Assembly: GCA_029931535.1 (NCBI GenBank)
Contig: JAQPZY010001471.1
Location: 1,547,501-1,611,500, forward strand
Direction: 5' to 3'
DNA: 64,000 nt
Source: Margaritifera margaritifera
Taxonomy: Eukaryota; Mollusca; Bivalvia; Unionida; Margaritiferidae
The notes under the pieces: generated by a model
What the model was told of the DNA's origin: nothing
Seen by the model: only the letters and a program-made list of their open reading frames with translations
Database searches by the model: none
Shown here: positions 38,146 to 48,504 of the stretch, piece after piece
Layout: each line of letters opens with the position of its first letter
Position numbering within the stretch: the stretch's first letter is position 1
Program-made: the position numbers and the translations under genes

Positions 38146-38460
38146 TGACATGTATATGCTGATATAGTGATGGAAAAATGAGAGTGACGTATTTACACGC
38201 CTTGCTGTGTAATGCTAAATTCGTTCGAATTTTTACCAAAAATCTTGAAAAGTGTACATACTGGAGATGTTTAAATGCACACATTTTCTGTCTTTAGAAC
38301 CGATACATATTGGAAGATTAATGGTTCTATTCAATTTTATTTCCTCTTGAATAACACTTTCTTGTACCGTTGCTATGGAACAACTGCAAATGAACGGATT
38401 CTTAGCGATCAATGCCACTGATTTGCAGGCATACTCTCAGTCCGCGCAATTATAGTGTAA

Positions 38461-38657
38461 AAAAGCAATACAATAGCTTTAACGAGCAATCTATTACGTT
38501 TAACCACTAGGATTGTTAGTCTAAAGCGGGCCAACAAACGTCGCCTCTACGTCTTCATGTCAACAGGAGAAAATCAGTCAATCTATCACCAAGGATTGGT
38601 GCCCTTGTATAGGTCCTCAAAGGTTCGTATTATGGGTTTTCTTGTGACACCTCAGTA
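38461..38657 (+). other. possible exon-like open frame
   Basis: The plus-strand frame is open from about 38461 to the TAA at 38653 and includes TRIVSLKRANKRRLYVFMST, GENQSIYHQGLVPLYRSSKV and RIMGFLVTPQ. It is locally GC-richer with varied codons, and an acceptor-like CCACTAG ends near 38508. No donor, start codon or family was recognised, so it may be a host exon or a decayed element. Confidence 0.3.
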
Positions 38658-38922
38658 ACAGTAAGAAAAAAACACACCATAGAATCTAACCACAATTACA
38701 TGTTTACAATATTTTTTCTGTTTTAAATTTGAACGTTTGACAGAGATACATATTATATAGAAAGTTGACATGATACATTGACACACAAAGTACATGCATG
38801 ATTGACAAAGTCTCATACAAAAATATAGTTGACACTGTCAAAGTACGTATGCAGGATATAATGTGTTTAAAAATGATAAATTATTGAACTAAAATAAATA
38901 TGTATGGCTAGATGGGCAAAAA

Positions 38923-39112
38923 AGGATTGGTTTGGTTTAAAGTTTTACGGCACATCAACACAGTTAGGTTATTTAGTGTCGAGGTAATTGGCGTAAGATG
39001 CATGCACAAGGACACCACGGTAGCCGACCCAGTCTGATCCGATGGTAGGATTCGATCCGGCACCGTTCCGGTCGCGAGTTTGACATGCTAACCACTGAAC
39101 CACAGCGGCACC
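38923..39112 (-). mobile_element. tRNA-derived SINE
   Basis: Read on the minus strand the head is GTGCCGCTGTGGTTCAGTGG, with an A-box-like TGGTTCAGTGG (plus 39092-39102) and a B-box GGATCGAATCC (plus 39048-39058), the two internal promoter elements for RNA polymerase III. The body continues through TGGGTCGGCTACC and ends GTGTTGATGTGCCGTAAAAC followed by TTTAAACCAAACCAATCC. Total length is about 190 bp. An A-rich run (seen as A on plus, 39113-39149) flanks the 5' side. It is a SINE and not a tRNA gene, because no acceptor stem closes around the head. Confidence 0.82.
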
Positions 39113-39149
39113 GAAAAAAACAAAACAAAACAAAAAAAAAAAAAAAAAC

Positions 39150-40280
39150 ATTACGACGTTTATAATTAAAGAGACACATTGCACCAATCATCGCAGTTTT
39201 TGCAATTTAATTAGATCTTTGACAAGTAATGTATTTATTCAACTCGGAAACATAGCTAGATGGTCAGAAGGGTGCAGTCTTGAAAAACAGCGACAAAGAA
39301 ATAGTTGATGCATGGATCGAAAACGGCACACTCTCCTCTTTGCTGTCATTTTTGAAACCCAAAACAAGTATTTATTTAATGAAAAACTCTATTGACATGA
39401 ATGTGAAGACATCCAGAAGAACAGTACGCACATGCTCATCTTTGGCAAGGAAATGAGAAAGAAAAAGAAGCCGACAACAATGCTTAATCAGATTTAGATA
39501 TACTTAATAAACATTGTCTTCCTACATATGAAATACTACAGTCTTAATATGTCTTCTGACTTTGTTACACATTGTTAACTTTGGCAGAAGGCTGTCTCTG
39601 AACTCCACAATCTAGGCTTAGTGGAGGCTGGACATGTACCAATGTAATAAATCAGAATGTAAAACCAAACGAATTGCTTTTTTTTCTTTCTTATTTTAAT
39701 CTGGAAATTTATGTTTTTTGGCCAACAGGAATGCACAATACAAATGTTATGGAGCTGTGCGGCAAATTCATTAACTCGAACCAAGCACATTTTCCTAAGC
39801 CTAGTTTTCTGTTCATCTCCGCTGAAGTAATGAATTCACTGAGTATATAATAAGGCGAATTTTCGTTTGCAATTCTTCAACCATTACATTAAAAGCAAAC
39901 ACATTAAAAATGAAAAGTTTACGCTTTATACTACTTGGGACTCTTTCAAATATAGACCTTTAATAAAATAGAAAATCTGATTCTCTGTACCATAAAAACG
40001 AGCACGCAGTCTTTGATATTTGTCAGAAAACGATGTTAATCTGACAGCAACACAAAATAGATATGTAGTTTACCCATTTTAAGATCGTTTTTCCATTATT
40101 TAACTCTTGTTTGTAGATTCCCTCTGTAATTCAAACATGTAGTAGTCCAAGTTTTATTTGGCTTTTGTGTTTATATTTTTTTTTGTGGGTGTAAAAAATT
40201 GTTTCTTTCCATGACGAAGAGCTTGATTAGCTCGAAACTTTTTGAAACTGAAAGTATCTGCGCCGTTACCATATTTTGTA
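39150..40280. other. no gene identified
   Basis: The minus-strand frame at 39575-39790 has no recognisable motif. Nothing else was supported. Confidence 0.4.
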
Positions 40281-40281
40281 T

Positions 40282-40283
<2 letters not shown>

Positions 40284-40318
<35 letters not shown>
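40284..40318. repeat. (TA)n microsatellite
   Basis: About 35 bp of TA. A 29-bp direct repeat (ACATGTCTAA(C/T)TGATATACAAT) follows at about 40422-40478. Confidence 0.93.
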
Positions 40319-40319
<1 letters not shown>

Positions 40320-40719
40320 TTTTACATATATAACATGTGGACATAAATGCTATTGTTGTAAAATATAGGATAACTGTACATAGAAAGTGTGTAAAAATAC
40401 CATTTAGTTTTGAATGTTGATACATGTCTAACTGATATACAATATAAAACATGTCTAATTGATATACAATATAAAACTGTATTAAAGCGACATATAATAA
40501 GCATACATACAAAAGCATACATACAATTTAAATATTGTATACACAACAAAATACATACTTGCAATAAGAAATATTTAATACATGTCATGTAGGAAAAGAA
40601 ACACAAGTAAGTACACTAGTAGAATTATAGACTCTAAAATTAAATATTGTCTCTCACTCTGTAAGGGATACTCATGAACTAGGATCTACACGAAACACCG
40701 TACATAGCTATGATGATTC

Positions 40720-40846
40720 ACAATCTATACTAGGCTTATTTCAGCATTAAATTTTGTTCTGGGTTGATCTCATGTTATGTCGATCTATTCTAGGCTCATC
40801 CCAGCATTAAGACAATATTCTGGGTTAATCCCAGACTAGGTAGAAT
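40720..40846. repeat. short tandem duplication of about 62 bp
   Basis: Two adjacent segments share ATCTAT(A/T)CTAGGCT(T/C)AT, CAGCATTAA and TTCTGGGTT(G/A)ATC. A third, weaker GATCCCAG-containing piece lies near 40970-41010. Confidence 0.6.
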
Positions 40847-41408
40847 TGTGCTATTGTGATCCAGGCATGAATAATGTATTCCGATCTCAAATTACATGTA
40901 TGCATATGAAACTGATTTGAATAGTAAAATACTCTATAATTCCTTAGTCTTAGTCTGACCAGAGTTGATCCCAGTCTGCAAGACTTGTATAGTCTGGACT
41001 GGACTGATCCCAGAAGACTCAAGATGAAGTTAGGATCATTTCCTACTGAAAGCAGTATGAAAAATTTATGACAGAGTTGATATTATTATTAGAATAGAAA
41101 ATGAATATCGGACCGGGAGAAGAAAGTCAAAAAAATTTGACATTTTTCTGTTTTTAGATATAAATGATAAATGTAATAGTTACATGATGCAAGTATGTAA
41201 TAAACTGAGACACTATGACTAACAAAGTATGAACCATTGATAGCAAGCATGATGCATAAATAAATGAAACCTTTTTAATTGAAAGAATACAGGTGCTTAA
41301 ATTATATGTAAAAGTCATAAGACAACTATGATTGAAAACTTGCACAGTTGCACAGAGTTGAAATTCAAGTAATGTATCATTGAAAACTAATGCTAACACT
41401 GAATTATT

Positions 41409-41633
41409 GGTTTGGTTGTGTGTTTGATTTAATGCCATTTGTCAGCACAAAATATGATATACATGACGGCCTGTATATTTAGTGGAGGAAGAACCTGGGA
41501 AGAACCACCGACCCACGGGAAGCTACCGGCTTTCTTCCTCACATACCCACGTTCGTGGAGCCGAGATAGAGGTGAAATGTGTGAGTGATCTATAAAGGCA
41601 ATCGCCTTAGACCACTCGGCCACCAGGGCCCCC
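41409..41633 (-). mobile_element. tRNA(Leu/Ser)-type SINE, B box lost
   Basis: The minus-strand head GGGGCCCTGGTGGCCGAGTG, GTCTAAGGCGATTGCC resembles a class II tRNA with A box TGGCCGAGTGG (plus 41612-41622). The body (CTCGGCTCCACGAACGTGGG, then TATGTGAGGAAGAAAGCCGG) has no recognisable GGTTCGAATCC B box where one is expected, suggesting an internal deletion. The tail is ATTAAATCAAACACACAACC. Length is about 225 bp. Elements with this head are common in mollusc genomes as far as I know. Confidence 0.78.
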
Positions 41634-41639
41634 TAATAC

Positions 41640-42345
41640 TGAATGAATCAGCTAAGATCTATGCACCATAAGCTGCATGTGTATGTACTTCTTAGGAAAA
41701 AGTCGCACAGTCAACACATGCAAATGTTCTGGCTGCACAAAGAAGTCGTGCGAATTCCTTTAAGAAGTACAGTAAACAATTAGGAATATGACAAGTAACT
41801 TAAGTAAACAAACGCCCTTTGACTCTGATGTAGCGTATATAGCATGAAAATGACCAGCGTTCTGAAGTTGGAATCAAATGGTCTTCTGCATCAACTGTAG
41901 CTGCACTTGTGGCTGATCCTATATAACGGAATGACCCGAATACTTCTGTTCATCATAGCGAAGGTGTGTCAAGAACAGTTTCAAATAAGTCAGATATAGT
42001 TCCATATTGAAATGACGTCCCGTAGAATCCACGAATAAAGGATAATTTAAGTCATAATCGCCTGCTACAGCACTCGGACGTCGCTGAGTCAAGTGCTGTT
42101 CCATACATGATGATTGACATAATTTAGAGTTCTTATACAAGGAGATATTAACCCTTGGTTGATAACAGTCTGCCTTTGAAGCTGGCAATATTAGTATGAA
42201 CATGGATTTGTCACACATTTAATCCTCAGGTTTTTGAATGATGAAGTGCTTTGCAAAGATCAAACAGTAAATTCACTGTATCTGAAGAAACCAAAACATT
42301 CTACAAAACACATGCACTTTAAAGTTATGTCCACAGCAGGGCAAA
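41640..42345. other. anonymous sequence
   Basis: No gene supported. The minus-strand frame at 41919-42218 lacks motifs. Confidence 0.4.
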
Positions 42346-42359
42346 CAATTCCATTTGTA

Positions 42360-42396
42360 ACGTGTTCCATATCTGCCACACAGATATGGAACACGT
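42360..42396. repeat. perfect 16-bp inverted repeat with 5-base loop
   Basis: ACGTGTTCCATATCTG (42360-42375), loop CCACA, then CAGATATGGAACACGT (42381-42396). The stem is perfect. There is no T tract, so it is not terminator-like. It may be a hairpin or a remnant of a palindromic element end. Confidence 0.9.
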
Positions 42397-42639
42397 AACA
42401 GGTAATCTAGGTTTTGTATTGTTACTCTGGTTCCTTGTTATGCCCCCGCAGTATACACTGTAATCTGTCAGACTCCAGTAAAGGGGTTCCATGACCATCT
42501 TGCAGGTATTGTAATCTAATTCTTACCAAGTATAATTTAATAGTAGACGAATCAAGTTACATTGAGGCATGCATATGCGTTACAAAATATATTAGGACAG
42601 CCTCTGTATTCATAAAGAATCAAGCCTTGTGATGAATCC

Positions 42640-42862
42640 TGACCTGAATGACTAATACCAGGAATATATCTATCTGAATGACTACTATCAGGAATATGTC
42701 TACCTGAATGACTACTACCAGGAATATGTCTACCTGAATGCCAACTACCAGGAATATATCTACCCGAATGACTACTACCAGGAATATGTCTTATTGAATG
42801 ACTACTACCAGGAATATGTCTACCCGAATGACTACTACCAGGAATATGTCTACCTGAATGAC
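42640..42862. repeat. 30-bp minisatellite in a 10-residue open frame
   Basis: About seven and a half copies of a 30-bp unit containing CTGAATGACTACTACCAGGA and ATATGTCTAC. On the minus strand an ATG at 42887 opens a frame through the array to 42552 (112 codons), giving the decapeptide HSGRHIPGSS repeated and a unique tail QGLILYEYRGCPNIFCNAYA. The multiple-of-three period keeps all frames open, so coding status is unproven. Confidence 0.93.
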
Positions 42863-42899
42863 GAACTAAAATTTGGCTGTGTACCATGCCAGTCAACGA

Positions 42900-44640
42900 A
42901 CAAATTTCATTATAGGAGGTATTTTGGATAGGCCTTTGTTAATGATACCCAATGTAGCAAAGTTATGACAATTGACAAGGATTATTTTCTTTATCCACTG
43001 ATCCCCCATAACACAGTTCAGACTACAGTTGGATAGAGTTCAACCAAAGCCATAGGTGCTGAAGTGCCGGGTGGAATGAGATCAGGGAAACAATAAATGT
43101 CCATGAAACCACTTTCTGTTGAAATAACCCACAAAATCTCTTGATGTAAGTTCAGCATAAAAGTCCATACCTTTAGCTGGGGTCTCTATGTCATTCAAGG
43201 AGAACAAATACCATTTAATTCTAAAAGGAATTTAGAGCACATTTGTAAGTCATATCTGCATTCATCATTCGGTTTGACATGGTGGCACAAAGCTATGAGA
43301 GATGTTAACAGGGAAATCTAATGAGACCAGGGTAGATCACTCTACATGCAATAGTGTCCCAATAGGCAAAATAGATCCCGTTTTGTACAAGATTTTTTTT
43401 TATGGATGAAGGACAGCATTATACTACATATCCGTGAAAGTTTATCCACTGGTACATGACCTCCATCGTCTAAAATGATGCCAAATATTCCAGAACCGAC
43501 CTTGCCCCTAGAGTTTTATTAGGTGGTCAAAGCACATTTAATTTGCCAATCTATCTGGGAAGGCATTCGGAGGCTCAGTTGTAAGAATGTCATGTAAGAA
43601 ATGCAACACATACTGCACATCATAGTTGTTATGTAAAATTCAGCACATTGTCTATGACAGAGAATATGAAATTTTGGGGCTAGATCTGCTCCCAAATATA
43701 CTGAGTTCTGAGTGCCCGCCAATGGGGATGTACCGTACACATTAGGATTTAAAAATGCCATATGCTTGTATAAATTGCGGCTGTGTTAGGTATGTATTCA
43801 GGTGAGGATCTGGTAGTTATTTGGAAGTTACAGAGCAGTCTGAGCGAGGGCTATTATAGCACGGAATTAAGCGGTAGACCAGGTTAATGTCTTTGACTTC
43901 TTGTATTTCTCAAATTTGGATCTACAGCCTAAACAGATGGTAACAACCTCGCGGAATATGCATATGTGGTTCTGAGGTACTTTCCCCATGTTTGCTAAAA
44001 TGAACTTTTGACCCTATTTAGCCTTGCGTTGAGCGAGGGAGGGTGGTTTTATCAATACGAAAGGCTCCGTTAGTCACCAACATGGGAACATCCACAGATT
44101 GTGTATTTCCTTGCCCGAGGTTACGTAGTGTAAGACTGGCATCTGATTATCAAATCTCTATATTTCTGGACTCCAACAAACAACGAACACTCTCAGTTAA
44201 ATTAGCGACAGTGTTCTGTAATGATATAGTCCTGGACAACTCTCTAGCATTAATCTTGGAGCTATGCACGTCCGGCTTTACCTACTGTGCTGTGAGGCAA
44301 TCGCCTGTCAGCGTTCTTTACTGCGCCCCTGTATAACTGAATTAAACGAGATTTTCTCGCTGTAGAGTTGAAAGTAATTCCCTGACAAGATCATTATTCC
44401 TTTAATTTTGAAATCGCCCAGTTCTCTGACAATGTCAAATCGTAGTAAACTGTAGATGGTGAATCATGGCGAAAGATGGGGTCACATCTATTGTTGTGGG
44501 GGTCTTCTACGGTTTCTGTCCGCCATATTTGTTTGCATTCACATAAATATTCCCATGAATGACACCTTCCACATCAGAAATCCGATGACGGCGATTACAA
44601 ATAAGAAAACATTCAACTTTAAGGCCAACTGTTAATCAAG
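42900..44640. other. locally GC-richer sequence with decayed coding-like stretches
   Basis: On the minus strand about 44276-43990 reads SKINARELSRTISLQNTVAN, LTESVRCLLESRN and LTLRNLGQGNTQSVDVPMLV with one stop, followed by further broken frames down to 43519 (MAFLNPNVYGTSPLAGTQNS). It looks like an old, decayed gene or transposon, but no family was recognised. The 97-codon plus-strand frame at 44043-44336 is its antisense. Confidence 0.3.
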
Positions 44641-44678
44641 GTTAAAATTTGGAAGATAATGATTAAAAACAAAACACA

Positions 44679-45078
44679 GAAATATAGTTGGATGATGAGA
44701 ATAAAAAAAACAATTTGTGTGTAACTTTGAAAGCTCAGAGCAAGTTACTAATAACGTGATACTGCCCTGCAAGCCATCTAATTTGAATGGATTTTGTTTT
44801 ACAAAACTGCATTGTTATTAATAGAGAAATTAGGTATCCGATTGGCTGAAGAGGGCCTAACCCATGATTGCCCCATGAAGACATATTAAATAAGGTCTTA
44901 TCTAGGTAATAGGTAAAGCACACAATGTACAACAAGAGTGGTAGTGTTAGGGCTGGCATAGAAAATATATTTGGATGATGAGACTCAAAGCCAGTTGTCC
45001 GTAGCTATGAAAGCCCAGTGAAAGTGACTATTCCCGTAATACTGGTTGCATGCCATCTAACTTGGTTGGATCTTTAAA
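44679..45078. repeat. diverged 120-bp repeat pair, offset about 280 bp
   Basis: The segments 44679-44798 and 44960-45078 share TTGGATGATGAGA, GAAAGC(T/C)CAG, AAG(T)TACTA and GCCATCTAA(T/C)TTG. They are old copies of one unit immediately before the 26/32-bp array. Confidence 0.65.
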
Positions 45079-45182
45079 ATACTTATGGAAATGATGACCA
45101 ATTCTAGTCATATTGACGAAACGTTACCCTAATTCTAGCCATAAGTACACAGTGTTGTGGGACTCAAAGTAGATTCTTGCAT

Positions 45183-45266
45183 GTGTCATTTAGTATGGGT
45201 ATGAACAAGTACAATTTAATATGGGTATGTACAAGAACAGCTTAATATGGGTATGTACAAGGTCAA

Positions 45267-45317
<51 letters not shown>

Positions 45318-47145
45318 AGTACAATTTAATATGGGTATGTACAAGTACAATTGAATAGGGGTATGGGTATGTACAAGTACAATTTAATATGGGTATGGGT
45401 ATGTACAAGTACAATTTAATATGGGTATGTACAAGTACAATTTAATATGGGTATGTACAAATACAATTTAATATGGGTATGGGTATGTACAAGTACAATT
45501 TAATATGGGTATGTACAAATACAATTTAATATGGGTATGTACAAATACAATTTAATATGGGTATGGGTATGTACAAGTACAATTTAATATGGGTATGTAC
45601 AAATACAATTTAATATGGGTATGGGTATGTACAAGTACAATTTAATATGGGTATGTACAAATACAATTTAATATGGGTATGTACAAATACAATTTAATAT
45701 GGGTATGGGTATGTACAAGTACAATTTAATATGGGTATGTAAAAATACAATTTAATATGGGTATGTACAAGTACAATTTAATATGGGTATGGGTATGTAC
45801 AAATACAATTTAATATGGGTATGTACAAATACAATTTAATATGGGTATGGGTATGTACAAGTACAATTTAATATGGGTATGTACAAATACAATTTAATAT
45901 GGGTATGTACAAATACAATTTAATATGGGTATGGGTATGTACAAGTACAATTTAATATGGGTATGTACAAATACAATTTAATATGGGTATGTACAAATAC
46001 AATTTAATATGGGTATGGGTATGTACAAGTACAATTTAATATGGGTATGTACAAATACAATTTAATATGGGTATGTACAAATACAATTTAATATGGGTAT
46101 GGGTATGTACAAGTACAATTTAATATGGGTATGTACAAATACAATTTAATATGGGTATGGGTATGTACAAGTACAATTTAATATGGGTATGTACAAATAC
46201 AATTTAATATGGGTATGTACAAATACAATTTAATATGGGTATGGGTATGTACAAGTACAATTTAATATGGGTATGTACAAATACAATTTAATATGGGTAT
46301 GTACAAGTACAATTTAATATGGGTATGGGTATGTACAAATACAATTTAATATGGGTATGTACAAATACAATTTAATATGGGTATGTACAAGTACAATTTA
46401 ATATGGGTATGGGTATGTACAAGTACAATTTAATATGGGTATGTACAAATGCAATTTAATATGGGTATGTACAAGTACAATTTAATATGGGTATGTACAA
46501 ATACAATTTAATATGGGTATGGGTATCTACAAGTACAATTTAATATGGATATGTACAAGTACAATTTAACATAGGTACGTACAAATACAATTTAATATGG
46601 GTATGTACAAATACAATTTAATATGGGTATGTACAAGTACAATTTAATATGGGTATGTACAAGTACAATTTAATATGGGTATGGGTATGTACAAGTACAA
46701 TTTAATATGGGTATGCACAAATACAATTTAATAGGGGTATGGGTATGTACAAATACAATTGAATATGGGTATGGGTATGTACAAATACAATTTAATATGG
46801 GTATGTACAAATACAATTTAATATGGGTATGTACAAGTACAATTGAATATGGGTATGGGTATGTACAAATACAATTGAATATGGGTATGGGTATGTACAA
46901 GTACAATTTAATATGGGTATGTACAAATACAATTTAATATGGGTATGTACAAGTACAATTGAATATGGGTATGTACAAATACAATTTAATATGGGTATGG
47001 GTATGTACAAGTACAATTTAATATGGGTATGTACAAATACAATTTAATATGCGTATGTACAAGTACAATTGAATATGGGTATGTACAAATACAATTTAAT
47101 ATGGGTATGGGTATGTACAAGTACAATTTAATATGGGTATTGGTA
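45183..47145. repeat. 2-kb array of interleaved 26-bp and 32-bp units
   Basis: The short unit is AATTTAATATGGGTATGTAC plus AAATAC (26 bp). The long unit carries one extra GGGTAT and usually ends AAGTAC (32 bp). They alternate as long-short or long-short-short, giving 58- and 84-bp higher-order repeats. A (TA)n tract of about 40 bp interrupts the array at 45272-45312. Each unit contains the palindrome TGTACA. The Tyr/Ile/Pro-rich frames across the array are artefacts. Confidence 0.97.
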
Positions 47146-47255
47146 TGTATCATTCTGTGTAAAATAAAATTGAAAATAATCATTGTGTTACAATAACATT
47201 ACAAACAAACATTACGAACAAGCAGGGATGAATAAAAAATGTACAACCACCCCCT

Positions 47256-47256
<1 letters not shown>

Positions 47257-47290
<34 letters not shown>
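47257..47290. repeat. (CA)n microsatellite
   Basis: Seventeen CA units after a short C run. Confidence 0.95.
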
Positions 47291-47292
<2 letters not shown>

Positions 47293-47340
47293 TAAATGAC
47301 GATAATGTCAACGGACCATGTTGACAAGAGTATATGGAAA

Positions 47341-47682
47341 TCATTTATTTTGAAGAGGACATAGGTCATGGCATTCAGGATATATTTGACTGTCCCAATT
47401 CTGAATATGACACAGGTCATGGTATTCAGGATATATTTGACTGTCCCAATTTTGAATATGACACAGGTCAAGGAACTCAGGATATGTTTGACTGTCCCAA
47501 TTCTTAATATGACAGTGGTCATGGTATTCAGGATATATTTGACTGTTCCAATTCTGAATATGATAAATGTCATGGAACTCAGGATATGTTTGATTGTCCG
47601 TTTTGGGTATGAAACAATATTGTTGAAAAAGAATGTACAGATGATGACACATGAAAACTGAAAATCTTTTAGTTGACTTCAT
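47341..47682 (-). CDS. 113-codon open frame built on a 17-residue repeat, uncertain gene
   Basis: ATG at 47680-47682 opens MKSTKRFSVFMCHHLYILFQ, with a unique and somewhat hydrophobic N-terminus, followed by about four and a half copies of a 17-residue unit such as SQIYPEYHDLCHIQNWD encoded by a 51-bp minisatellite. It ends DLCPLQNK and a stop. Because 51 is a multiple of three, two other frames (one per strand) are also open, so openness alone is weak evidence. No family was recognised. It could be a young repeat protein or a chance frame. Confidence 0.2.
   Translation of the reverse strand: MKSTKRFSVFMCHHLYILFQQYCFIPKTDNQTYPEFHDIYHIQNWNSQIYPEYHDHCHIKNWDSQTYPEFLDLCHIQNWDSQIYPEYHDLCHIQNWDSQIYPECHDLCPLQNK
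47358..47605. repeat. 51-bp minisatellite, about five copies
   Basis: The unit is AGGTCATGGTATTCAGGATA, then TATTTGACTGTCCCAATTCT and GAATATGACAC. Copies three and five use GGAACTCAGGATATG instead of GGTATTCAGGATATA. Confidence 0.95.
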
Positions 47683-48239
47683 GGTGTCCCTATTAGAATT
47701 GAAGGAGTCTGACCTTCAAGTTTTACTTTTGAGCATTTGCGTCGCACAAATCGCGCTTAGTGAACATTACTCTGGACGAACACTTTTAAAAAGGTAGGAT
47801 GGAATATTGAGTTTGTATCAACCAAAATAATCATTTTTGACAATTTCATTCAATTGAAGTTATCATGAAGAACCTAAGTATTGGAAGGAACAACTAAATT
47901 ACATTAAACGATCCATAATCGAGATTGTTTTATACGTCTAACGACACGAAATGCTTGATATGACATTCTTCATAAGGCACTAGAATCCCGCTGGTAATGA
48001 TTCCATATCCAAGTTGAGAAGTGTTGACTTTACAATGATCGCCACGACGAACATATTGAATTTCAGACTGCCATGCTATATTCTTAGAACCAATTATATT
48101 TTCTCATGATAACTATAAAGACCAGTCAGGAGAGGATCCCATGTCATAATGCTAATCTTCCGGAAGTAACCATGGCAAAAGTTTCTGGGCGTTAGGTTTG
48201 TCATTTTAGATTTTATATCGGAGCAATTTCTTTTTATAT

Positions 48240-48500
48240 CAAGCTGTATGTACTGAGGTGTTAACTTGACCACTGGTGACACTGCAACTATGCAACAACC
48301 GTATGTATTGAGGTGTTTGACCACTGGTGACACTGTTAATATGCAGAAGCTGTATGTACTGAGGGGTTTACTTGACCACTGGTGACACTGCAACAATGCA
48401 ACAGCCGTATGTATTGAGGTGTTTGACCACTGGGGACACTGCAAATATGCTGAAGCTGTATGTACTGAGGTGTTTGCTTCATAACTGGTGACACTGCCAA
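48240..48500. repeat. minisatellite of alternating long and short units
   Basis: Five units alternate between about 57 bp (GCTGTATGTACTGAGG...TTGACCACTGG) and about 49 bp (CCGTATGTATTGAGG...TTGACCACTGG), a two-unit higher-order repeat of about 107 bp. The 158-codon minus-strand frame over it begins with TTG rather than ATG and mostly translates the repeat. Confidence 0.9.
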
Positions 48501-48504
48501 TGTT

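Noticed and set aside
38923..41633. tRNA genes at the two A-box sites
   Set aside because: Neither folds into a closed tRNA with an acceptor stem, both continue into a SINE body and tail, and one lacks a B box.
42360..42396. Hairpin as a transcription terminator
   Set aside because: There is no T tract and intrinsic terminators of this form are bacterial.
46670..47183. Tyr-Ile-Pro-Cys-Thr repeat ORFs on both strands
   Set aside because: They are chance translations of the 26/32-bp array; frame and period do not agree over long distance.
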